Both the position numbers and the translations under genes were made by a program. Positions 1 through 5,906 of a DNA stretch of 14,067 nucleotides are shown here, piece after piece (the stretch's first letter is position 1; the number at the start of each line of letters is the position of its first letter). This DNA comes from Acidobacteriaceae bacterium. Its GTDB lineage: Bacteria; Acidobacteriota; Terriglobia; Terriglobales; SbA1. Location: assembly GCA_003136335.1 (NCBI GenBank), contig PLEA01000533.1, positions 1 through 14,067 of the forward strand. The letters are read 5' to 3'. The notes beneath the pieces are model-generated. The model saw only the letters and a program-made list of their open reading frames with translations, was not told the DNA's origin and searched no databases.

Positions 1-198
1 CGGATCGCCCGAGTCGCGCGCCAACTCGTCCAGAATCAGCTGCCGGATGAATTCGCCCCGTTGCAGGCCGTGTTTTCTTGCCAGTCGCTCGATGTCCTCA
101 ACCTCTTGCGAACTGAGCTTCGTGGTGACGCCGATGAGTCGGTATGACGCTTTCGCTTTCGCCCCAGCGGCAAGCTGTTCGTCATTGAAAAAAGACAT
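1..198 (-). CDS. Ribbon-helix-helix-like mobile element protein, partial at the left edge
   Basis: The first 66 codons of a gene that continues beyond the window are open on the minus strand from an ATG at 198. The start has a good ribosome binding site (GAGG five bases upstream). The N-terminus is short and polar. Residues about 22-60 have the look of a ribbon-helix-helix DNA-binding protein: a beta strand (LIGVTTKLS), an acidic helix with EVEDIERLARKHG, and a second helix with GEFIRQLILDEL. This is the architecture of CopG/MobC-type regulators and relaxosome accessory proteins. It sits on an integrated island next to a primase remnant, with an ordered repeat array directly upstream of its start, so autoregulation through that array or a role in DNA mobilisation are both plausible. 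The C-terminal part that would decide between a repressor and a MobC-like protein is not visible. The family call is from pattern, not from a search. Confidence 0.65.
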   Translation of the reverse strand, partial: MSFFNDEQLAAGAKAKASYRLIGVTTKLSSQEVEDIERLARKHGLQRGEFIRQLILDELARDSGDP

Positions 199-219
199 AA
201 TTACCTCGCTTTCGGACTG

Positions 220-316
220 GTGTCCCTAAGTATCCCTGGGTATCCCTAGGGACACGTAGCAGCTGTAAGTTGCTACATTCATTCGGTTCCCTCCAGGTGT
301 CCGTAGGTGTCCCTAG
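220..316. repeat. Array of ten-base repeats, consensus GTRTCCCTAG
   Basis: Three head-to-tail decamers occupy 220-229 (GTGTCCCTAA), 230-239 (GTATCCCTGG) and 240-249 (GTATCCCTAG). An inverted copy overlaps the last one at 246-255. After a spacer that contains a separate dyad, two more direct decamers follow at 297-306 (GTGTCCGTAG) and 307-316 (GTGTCCCTAG). The ten-base period is one helical turn, so bound proteins would line up on one DNA face. The array lies directly upstream of the minus-strand ribbon-helix-helix-type gene, and such proteins commonly bind short repeats at their own promoters. Alternatives are an iteron-type replication origin or an accessory part of a transfer origin, given the adjacent primase remnant. 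Confidence 0.75.
256..276. promoter_or_regulatory. Dyad inside the decamer array
   Basis: Arms GTAGCAGCT and AGTTGCTAC surround the three bases GTA. The arms match at eight of nine positions, and the remaining pair would be a wobble in RNA. The dyad is unrelated in sequence to the flanking decamers and sits centrally between the two blocks. It could be a second operator, an origin hairpin or a transcript hairpin; the sequence does not decide. Confidence 0.5.
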
Positions 317-1040
317 CACGACCCTTGGAGGGGTGGAGTGTCAAAATTAACCCGATGCGAAGCATCGTCTATCCACCACCGCGAAATTGAATGCAGGATC
401 ATGCCTTCAACACCCGCGCAGAACCCGTGGACTCCACCCCCGCTACAAGCTTCTTTGGTTCCCTGCTCCGCCGTACCATTTCCGTGGGCAAGCTCATGCA
501 GAACCCACGCCCAGTCGTGTTCGGGATTCGTGTACATACCGGGATGCTCTCGCGATGGGATTGCCGGGACGAAAGCATGGCGTTCCTTGCTGAAATATCC
601 AACCAAAAGTCATCGGGATTCCAAGCGGAATCCCAAGAATATTCGACGCTAACGGGATATGCCGGATCGTACTCGCAATTCAGTAATCCCGGCACGTGGA
701 GGATCCGGTTGCAGTCGGTGCAGGCGGGATCGCTGCCGAAGGCGATCGTCAGCAGTTTAAGCGTGCTTTTCTGCTGCTCGAAGGTAAAGCCGTCAACGCG
801 CCAGAGGATCTGATATTTGTCGAGCGATGTCGAGAGGACTGCGGGCGGCGAGGGAACTGTATCGGAGGCCCGGAGCGAAGGGAGGCGGGCCTCTCCGTCG
901 ATATCGAAATCAAGGTCCAGATGAGGCACCGTGGCGATCCTCTTTTTGGTGCGTTTGGGGCTGCTAGAGCGAAGCGGAGGATTGGCAACAACGTAGATGT
1001 TGGCTCCGGTAAGACTAACTTGGAACCAACGTGAGGACAT
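313..1040 (-). pseudogene. Degenerate RepB-type replication primase
   Basis: From 1040 down to about 600 one frame encodes a recognisable RepB-family primase core: NIYVVANP, then a hydrophobic strand with a DxD pair (HLDLDFD, residues 40-46) expected to bind metal, then SLDKYQILWRVDGF (72-85), and then a DPACTDCNRILHVPGLLN block (104-121) resembling the conserved D..R..R.PG..N region. The frame then carries NPDDFWLD and loses similarity. About 20-30 bases later a different minus frame takes up with EHDWAWVLHELAHG, which resembles the conserved [ED]-x-D-W-A-x(4)-L-A-x-G block that follows in this family. At least one frameshift near 575-606 therefore breaks the gene. The expected N-terminal 50 or so residues are missing (in-frame stop at 1089-1091), and the tail after LAHG is not recognisable. 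This looks like a dead plasmid- or island-type primase. The family call is from remembered motifs. Confidence 0.72.
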
Positions 1041-1108
1041 GTGCGCCTCCGGGCACAGCAGCCTAGAACGGGTGCTTGTGGCGCAAAGCTAACCGCACTC
1101 AAACACAC

Positions 1109-1142
1109 TGTCCAATGAATTTTCGGAATGACCTTATTCCTG
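1109..1142. repeat. Left terminal inverted repeat
   Basis: Starts TGTCCAATG and contains TTTTCGGAATGACC. It pairs with the inverted copy at 1480-1513 with four mismatches in 34 bases. Its inner edge runs into a local perfect stem: TTATTCC (1134-1140), five-base loop TGGGA, GGAATAA (1146-1152). Confidence 0.75.
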
Positions 1143-1479
1143 GGAGGAATAACTGGGGAAAGTTAGAGTGATGCGGTCGGTGAATTTGTTATCGAGAACG
1201 CCATAGGGAAATCTCTATTTGCCTCGCGATAAAGGACATGGCCATCGTCATTTCGCTAAGCCTTCGATTACGCAAACACCGTCTGGGCGACTGGCGGGAA
1301 TGGTTTGAATGGCACCGGGACCAGGCCGGTGCCAGTGCTGTTTCAAGGTTCTTAGGTTTCTTGTTGAATAGCTGGCATTGCCGGAAGTCCCGTGTTTTCA
1401 AGATGCTTGCCTCCTCGAAGCGCCGTTTTCAGCGGGAAGTTGAGGTGACGAACTGCTTCGTCCTTTCCGTTATAACCTG

Positions 1480-1513
1480 CAGGAATGACGTCATTCCGAA
1501 AAGTTATTGGACA
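1480..1513. repeat. Right terminal inverted repeat
   Basis: The reverse complement starts TGTCCAATAAC and matches the left repeat at 30 of 34 positions. It includes a perfect 16-bp palindrome, GGAATGACGTCATTCC, at 1482-1497. The left copy has only a degenerate version of this palindrome. Confidence 0.75.
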
Positions 1514-1670
1514 CGGCGGCAGGAATGAATCAAGTTAGTTAGCAGACTGCAAATCTGGGCCGACGACGGAGGCCTGATGAACAGGCCTAGAAGATCACGG
1601 CCCGATTATGTGTGCGATACACGACTAACCTTTGCGATCGCCTGCAGGACCTACATCTGAGAGGTCACGT

Positions 1671-2102
1671 ATGTCCAGCCAGACTTCCATCCGACGAGAC
1701 GTCAACAATCGGCCAAACTCTTTTCGCGCGGACGCACCGGCGAGTGCGACTGCCCCACAATCCATCGATTCAGCTGGCGCCAACTCGGCGACTAAAGCGA
1801 TTCGCCGACCCATGGCGCGGGCGGAGCGAAACGGCGAGATCTTGGCAATCCCAGCTCGCGGGCTAACTCAACCTGTGCCAATGACCGTCGGCAAGATGTT
1901 GACCACCAGAGAAGCCGCTGCAGTTCTAGGTCGTCCACACTCTACTCTGGAGCGCTGGCGATGCGAAGGTACGGGGCCAGATTACGTGAAGGAGGAAGGC
2001 GGAGTGCGGTACTATGAGGACCATCTGCGGGAATACATCCGCAGAAACACGCGGACATCTTCCGTGCGAGCGCTCGTGGAGACAAAGCGTGAATCTCTTT
2101 AG
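1671..2102 (+). CDS. Excisionase-like helix-turn-helix protein
   Basis: A 143-residue protein starts at the ATG at 1671, chosen because GAGAGG (1659-1664) lies six bases upstream; the longer start at 1632 lacks this. Residues 1-75 are low in order (many Ala, Ser, Arg). Residues 76-127 form a helix-turn-helix of the MerR/AlpA/excisionase type: MLTTREAAAVLGRPHSTLER, then a wing-like GPDYVKEEGGVRYYEDHLREYI. Such proteins bind att-site DNA as recombination directionality factors or act as small regulators on islands. Its stop overlaps the integrase start by 14 bp, which implies translational coupling and a joint role in excision or control of the recombinase. The long N-terminal extension is unusual for a small excisionase, so it may be mainly a regulator. 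Confidence 0.72.
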   Translation: MSSQTSIRRDVNNRPNSFRADAPASATAPQSIDSAGANSATKAIRRPMARAERNGEILAIPARGLTQPVPMTVGKMLTTREAAAVLGRPHSTLERWRCEGTGPDYVKEEGGVRYYEDHLREYIRRNTRTSSVRALVETKRESL

Positions 2103-3174
2103 AAGAGTTGGTCACCCCTATTGGTGGTATGACTTCACGGTCCGTGGAGAACGTTTTCGCGGATCGACGAAAGAAACCCGTAAACCCGCTGCCTTTGGAA
2201 AGGCGGCGACGCTTTTGGCAGCAATCGCTGAAGGCAAATCGCAAACTAACAAGAAAGCACCGGTGCTTTCGGCATTTGTGGTGCGATTCATGTCCTACGT
2301 TGACAATGCGAAGCTGGCGGACAAATCGAAGAGCTATCTTCGGAACGGATGGCGTCTGCTTGAACAGACGAGCATTGTCGGCATGAGAATGGATCGCATT
2401 ACCGCTGAAGACGTCGATGCGCTGCCCTTACCGGGCGGGCCCTATAACATAAACTGCGCCCTGAAGACCCTGCGCCGGATGTTTCACAAGGCTGAAGAAT
2501 GGGGACTGATTGCAAAGGTTCCCAAACTGAAGCTTCTCAAGGAACTCGGGCGGACGCTCAGGTTGGACCAAGAGGCGGAGCTCAAGCTGTTGGCTGCTGC
2601 CGACGGCCTGCTGGAAAGAGGCATATGGACTCGCAGAATGCATGCCACATTCCGCGACGTTGTTGTCCTCGTGCGGGATACGGGGATGCGCAACAAGAAG
2701 GAACTCTTCTGCGCGCGCATCGAGAACATCGATTGGAACAATCGTGTGTTCTTCATACCTGACAGCAAGACTGACAATGGCAGAAGGTTCGTGCCACTCA
2801 GTGATCGCGCTCTGGAACTATTGAAGGCCCGCTGCGGGGAATGCCGCACGGGCTGGATCTTCACGGCCTTCTCTGCTTCGGGGCATTTGACCACCGTGGA
2901 CAGGAAATTCCGGCAAACTCGGCGTGAAGCTGGGCTTCCGGAAAAGCTGGTCCTATATTGCGGGCGTCACGATTACGGAACCAGGGTACTGCAGGGCACC
3001 GGCAATCTTGCCGTTGTCATGCGCGCCATGGGGCACGGCAGTCCATCAACGGCAATGAAGTATCAACATCCCGAACTCGAGCAGGTACGGCGCGTCTTGA
3101 ACGGGACAAACAGTAGACTCGATCCTGAGCAGGGTTTGAATGGCACATTCTACGGCACAGTAACTAAACAGTAA
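2089..3174 (+). CDS. Tyrosine recombinase (island integrase)
   Basis: A 361-residue site-specific recombinase that would cut and rejoin DNA at the tRNA attachment site. The start is GTG at 2089, with GGAG at 2078-2081. This gives MNLFRRVGHPYWWYDF, the compact N-terminal strand-rich opening typical of phage-type integrases; a start at 2014 would add an implausible tail inside the upstream gene. Residues about 57-142 are the SAM-like core-binding domain and about 160-335 the catalytic domain. Expected active-site residues are visible: R201 in DTGMRNKKEL, K227 in PDSKTDNGRR, R293 in LYCGRHD, H316 in MGHGSPST and nucleophile Y325 in AMKYQHPE. The usual first histidine of HxxR is Y290, which I believe is common in related acidobacterial integrases. 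All other catalytic positions are intact, so the enzyme may be active. It reads towards tRNA-Val, 23 bp away. Confidence 0.9.
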   Translation: MNLFRRVGHPYWWYDFTVRGERFRGSTKETRKPAAFGKAATLLAAIAEGKSQTNKKAPVLSAFVVRFMSYVDNAKLADKSKSYLRNGWRLLEQTSIVGMRMDRITAEDVDALPLPGGPYNINCALKTLRRMFHKAEEWGLIAKVPKLKLLKELGRTLRLDQEAELKLLAAADGLLERGIWTRRMHATFRDVVVLVRDTGMRNKKELFCARIENIDWNNRVFFIPDSKTDNGRRFVPLSDRALELLKARCGECRTGWIFTAFSASGHLTTVDRKFRQTRREAGLPEKLVLYCGRHDYGTRVLQGTGNLAVVMRAMGHGSPSTAMKYQHPELEQVRRVLNGTNSRLDPEQGLNGTFYGTVTKQ

Positions 3175-3197
3175 ACTTGGTAAGTGATTGATTTAAA

Positions 3198-3240
3198 TGG
3201 TGGGCAGTGCAGGACTCGAACCTGCGACCTCCTGCTTGTA
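3198..3240. other. Probable attachment-site core (3' half of tRNA-Val)
   Basis: Phage-type integrases of this layout commonly use the T-arm and anticodon-arm half of a tRNA gene as crossover region. The integrase gene lies 23 bp beyond the tRNA 3' end and points at it. The matching direct repeat that would mark the far end of the island is not in the window, so the exact core cannot be defined here. Confidence 0.4.
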
Positions 3241-3274
3241 AGGCAGGCGCTCTAACCAGCTGAGCTAACCGCCC
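3198..3274 (-). tRNA. tRNA-Val, anticodon UAC
   Basis: A full 77-nt cloverleaf folds on the minus strand. The acceptor stem is GGGCGGT with ACTGCCC (one G-U pair). The D arm is GCTC/GAGC, the anticodon stem CCTGC/GCAGG with loop CTTACAA, and the T stem GCAGG/CCTGC with loop TTCGAGT. The discriminator is A, and CCA is encoded at 3200-3198. Anticodon TAC reads valine GTA-type codons. The 3' end faces the integrase, so the gene is the probable integration site. It appears intact, as expected when the island carries a duplicate of the 3' end. Confidence 0.97.
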
Positions 3275-3382
3275 ACGCGGTTAAACAGGATAACAGCTTA
3301 ACCTGCCTCATGCCACTTTTCGATACGCGCAAAATGCGCAGGGACGGGCGGCTTTCTGGCGCGAAATATAGCGCAGGTTAAA

Positions 3383-3427
3383 TATCGATGTCAATCGATA
3401 TATAGCGCGTCGATCTTGCAGATCGAC
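3383..3427. repeat. Two adjacent perfect inverted repeats
   Basis: TATCGAT (3383-3389), GTCA, ATCGATA (3394-3400) is followed eight bases later by GTCGATC (3409-3415), TTGCA, GATCGAC (3421-3427). Both lie downstream of the minus-strand receiver gene and upstream of the tRNA. Neither is followed by a convincing T-run on either strand, so they are weak terminator candidates at best; paired binding sites are an alternative. Confidence 0.5.
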
Positions 3428-3450
3428 GAACGCAAATGTCCGCGGCACGT

Positions 3451-3889
3451 TCATCGGTGCTGATAGGATCTTATTGATTTGCTTTCCGGGATAAAGAGCA
3501 TATCTCGCCGATTCTCCGCAGTGTGCGGCCTTGGGGTTGATTTCAGGGTCTTCGCCATCAATTCCTTGCTGCAGGGCTTTTTAAGGAAGCGGAAGATGCT
3601 GCCTTCGTTAATGGCGTTGATGGCTGTCTGAATCTCAGTGTTGCCGGTGAGCATGACGCGGACGGTATCCGGCGATAGGGCCTTAATTCGGCTCAAGAAC
3701 TGGATGCCATCCATGCCTGGCATTCGCATGTCGGAAACCACGACCGCATAAGGGTGCGTTGCCCGTAGCCAGTTTCAGGGCTTCCGCCCCGCCCAAGGCG
3801 GTCTCCATGGGAAACTCGCGGCTCAAACTACGCCGGTAACCCTGAAGAATGAGGGGATCATCGTCGACTAAAAGGATCTTTTCAGGCAC
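3451..3889 (-). pseudogene. Response-regulator receiver protein with a single-base frameshift
   Basis: The gene starts at GTG 3889 with AAGGA about six bases upstream, and reads MPEKILLVDDDPLILQGYRR through LATGNAP. The second half lies in another frame: YAVVVSDMRMPGMDGIQFLS through MLTGN and FRFLKKPC to a stop at 3451. Removing one base from the GGG run at 3752-3754 joins the two parts into one receiver domain of about 145 residues. All phosphoacceptor-site features are kept: the acidic DDD at residues 8-10, the phosphorylated aspartate in VSDMRMPG, the threonine in MLTGN and the lysine in LKKPC. No output domain is present, so the intact form would be a single-domain receiver or a shortened relative of receiver-HD-type regulators. 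Full conservation on both sides means the break is either very recent or a sequencing error. No partner kinase is adjacent. Confidence 0.85.
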
Positions 3890-3922
3890 GGTGTTCCTTC
3901 TTTTATCCCCCGGCGCTTTGGC

Positions 3923-3940
3923 AGGAATAAATCAATTCCT
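3923..3940. promoter_or_regulatory. Dyad upstream of the receiver gene
   Basis: AGGAAT (3923-3928) and ATTCCT (3935-3940) are perfect inverted half-sites around a six-base AT-rich spacer, about 34 bp upstream of the minus-strand GTG at 3889. The position suits an operator, but six-base arms can arise by chance. Confidence 0.25.
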
Positions 3941-4000
3941 AAAATCATCGGCAGCTGCTGATCTTTGCTTGAGCGCGTATTACGCCGCCTTTCCCCAGTG

Positions 4001-4014
4001 AGCAGCGCGCTGCT
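4001..4014. promoter_or_regulatory. 14-bp perfect palindrome in a divergent intergenic region
   Basis: AGCAGCGCGCTGCT is an uninterrupted palindrome in the 211-bp gap between the divergent receiver and deacetylase genes. It could bind a dimeric regulator of either gene. No matching second copy or clear promoter hexamers were found beside it. Confidence 0.25.
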
Positions 4015-4100
4015 GCAACCGCACGCATTTCGCTGGCGTTCCCGCGTGAACAAAACTCGCCCGATGCATCTCACGCTCCGTCCCCTGCTAGACTGGCTGC

Positions 4101-4982
4101 GTGCGGCGTTTGATCGTCAACGCAGATGATTTTGGCTTTACTTCGGGCGTGAACCGGGCGATTGTTGACGCCCACTCGCGTGGCGTCGTCACTTCTTCGA
4201 CGCTCATGGCCAACGGTCCAGCGTTCGAAGAGGCAGCTCGACTGACAAAGACAGTCTCGAAACTGAGCATCGGTTGCCACGTGGTGCTGATCGATGGCCA
4301 GCCAGTTCTGGACGCTGAGCAACTTCCCTCTCTCACCAGCGGCTCATGCTTTCGCGATGGCCTATTTACTTTCGCCGCGCGCGCGATCTCCGGTCGCATC
4401 GACACCGATGAAATTGCCGCCGAAGCCATGGCACAGATTCGCAAGATTCAATCTTCGGGAGTCGTTGTTTCTCACGTCGACACTCACAAACATACTCACC
4501 TGTTCCCCAGAATTCTGCGACCGCTACTGCGCGCGGCAGCGGCTTGTGGGATTGGCGCTCTACGCAACCCGTTTGGACCTCGCTTGCCGCTGCGGTCAAG
4601 TGACCTTCTGGCACGCCCGGGGCTTTGGGCTCGCTACGCCGAACTCCGCGTCCTGGGCCGCTTTGCCGGCAAGTTTCGCGAGGCCGTAGACCGCGAAGGC
4701 TTCACGACGCCCGACGGGACGCTCGGCATTGTAGTTACAGGAGCTCTCGATGAAACGCTGTTCCACGCAATTGCCCGCGCCATCCCGCCAGGCACTTGGG
4801 AATTCGTCTGCCATCCTGGCTATAACGACGCGGATCTGCAGGTGGCCAAGACCCGCCTGCGCGAGTCGCGAGAGACGGAACTTCATGTTCTGACTCTGCC
4901 CGCGGCTCGCGAGATGCTTTTGCAGGAAGGCATTGAGTTGATCTCGTATCGCGATCTGGTGGAGAAACCTTTCTCCCGCTAG
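4101..4982 (+). CDS. ChbG/HpnK-family (YdjC-type) carbohydrate deacetylase
   Basis: A 293-residue protein starts at GTG 4101; an in-frame stop at 4089 leaves no earlier choice. The family consists of metal-dependent deacetylases acting on N-acetylated sugars (ChbG on chitooligosaccharides) or on hopanoid side chains (HpnK). Family motifs are clear: NADDFG at residues 7-12 with the metal and catalytic aspartates, GCHVVL with H60, SHVDTHKHTHLFP at 124-136 with the metal-binding histidine cluster, and CHPG with H238 near the end. The length is normal and there is no signal peptide, so it should act in the cytosol. No hopanoid or chitin genes are nearby, so the substrate cannot be assigned. The gene stands alone, divergent from the receiver gene, and has no strong ribosome binding site. 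Confidence 0.88.
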   Translation: MRRLIVNADDFGFTSGVNRAIVDAHSRGVVTSSTLMANGPAFEEAARLTKTVSKLSIGCHVVLIDGQPVLDAEQLPSLTSGSCFRDGLFTFAARAISGRIDTDEIAAEAMAQIRKIQSSGVVVSHVDTHKHTHLFPRILRPLLRAAAACGIGALRNPFGPRLPLRSSDLLARPGLWARYAELRVLGRFAGKFREAVDREGFTTPDGTLGIVVTGALDETLFHAIARAIPPGTWEFVCHPGYNDADLQVAKTRLRESRETELHVLTLPAAREMLLQEGIELISYRDLVEKPFSR

Positions 4983-5120
4983 CGTGGGCCCAATTTTCCA
5001 ATTTCTTGATTTCCTGTGCGGCGAGGTAAACACTCAAGGTACTCTCGTAACCTGCTGACTTAACTCCAAGTAGTATGATGTTTTGCAGGCCGCCCTTTTC
5101 TGTAGGGAGGTTCTCCGCTC

Positions 5121-5801
5121 ATGCCGGCCCAAGGGAAAGCTCCGCGAGCGACTCTGGACTTAAAGGTCCGGGTGTGGGGTATGGGCGCCAATAACCAGCC
5201 ATTCTTTCAAAATGCGATGGCGCAGAATGTCAGCGCGACGGGCGCCTGCATCTACGGCATCGAACCCGAGTTGAAAGTGGGCGATGTCATCGGCGTGCAG
5301 TACGAAACCAGGAAAGCACGCTGCAGGGTCGTCTGGGTGGTGGATGCGGGAGCGCTGAAGAAAACCCAAATCGGAGTGCAGTTGGTGGCTGACCAGGATT
5401 GTCCGTGGGCGCTGGCTCTTCCAGTGGACATGAAACTGGACGAACGCACGCAGCAGCGCCAAGACAATCGCAGAAAATTCATGCGGCATAAGATTTCCTA
5501 TCCTCTGGAAATGCGCGACGAACGCGTGAATACTCCGCTGCGCGTGAATGCCACAGACATTAGTGGAAATGGCTGTTATGTAGAGACCGTCATGCCGCTA
5601 GCCATGGGCACCGCGCTTCGGGTGGACTTGTGGATTGAGGACGAGCGCCTCTCGCACACTGCCATGGTTCGCACTAAGGACCCCGGCGTTGGCATGGGCA
5701 TCGAGTTCACGGGGTTCCCCGAAGAATCCAAGAAACGCTTCCAAGCGCACCTCGACCAGTTCGACCCTGGGACGTCACTCGCCCCTAAACAAGGCCAGTA
5801 A
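5121..5801 (+). CDS. Tandem PilZ-domain protein, candidate c-di-GMP effector
   Basis: A 226-residue soluble protein whose ATG follows AGGGAGG (5104-5110). Two PilZ-like beta-barrels can be read. The first (about residues 10-100) has NxSxxG at 36-41 (NVSATG) but no RxxxR before it, so it is probably degenerate for ligand. The second (about 116-212) has RKFMR (R118-R122) followed by DISGNG (D146, S148, G151), the complete c-di-GMP-binding signature, and ends with GMGIEFTGF. PilZ proteins of this kind pass c-di-GMP levels to motility, secretion or polysaccharide machinery by protein contact. It lies 105 bp ahead of bshA on the same strand and could share its transcript. No target gene is adjacent, so the output is unknown. 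Confidence 0.87.
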   Translation: MPAQGKAPRATLDLKVRVWGMGANNQPFFQNAMAQNVSATGACIYGIEPELKVGDVIGVQYETRKARCRVVWVVDAGALKKTQIGVQLVADQDCPWALALPVDMKLDERTQQRQDNRRKFMRHKISYPLEMRDERVNTPLRVNATDISGNGCYVETVMPLAMGTALRVDLWIEDERLSHTAMVRTKDPGVGMGIEFTGFPEESKKRFQAHLDQFDPGTSLAPKQGQ

Positions 5802-5906
5802 CCAACCGTCTCCGCGTATCGCTTGCGATCCACTCGTGTAAAATCTGCAACCACTGCGCATTCCAGCCATCGAATGACAGAGCAACGAGAAGGCGGCCCC
5901 TCGCAA

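Larger units (their letters stand above)
1109..1513. mobile_element. 405-bp element with 34-bp terminal inverted repeats (MITE-like or deleted IS)
   Basis: The first 34 bases (1109-1142) and the reverse complement of the last 34 (1480-1513) agree at 30 positions. Both ends begin TGTCCAAT and share TTTTCGGAATGAC and ATTCCTG, so the element has TG...CA termini. The roughly 337-bp interior has no recognisable transposase. A plus-strand reading frame at 1238-1528 runs through the right repeat and out of the element, so it is unlikely to be a gene of the element. I see no convincing target duplication: the left flank ends CACAC and the right flank begins CGGCG. It could be a MITE mobilised in trans, the ends of an insertion sequence that lost its genes, or a paired protein-binding region. 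It lies just upstream of the truncated primase and may have caused the loss of that gene's 5' end. Confidence 0.65.

Noticed and set aside
1109..1513. Assignment of the element to the IS21 family
   Set aside because: The TG...CA ends and possible multiple end subsites are compatible, but no istA/istB remnant or target duplication is visible, so no family is named.
1238..1528. Plus-strand 96-codon frame in the inverted-repeat element
   Set aside because: No transposase-like or other motif; it extends through the right terminal repeat, so it is unlikely to be a gene of the element.
1..3197. Second copy of the tRNA-Val 3' end inside the window
   Set aside because: I found no repeat of the T-arm sequence other than the tRNA itself, so the far island end must be outside.
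5839..5844. TAAAAT as a bshA promoter -10 box
   Set aside because: No acceptable -35 hexamer at normal spacing.
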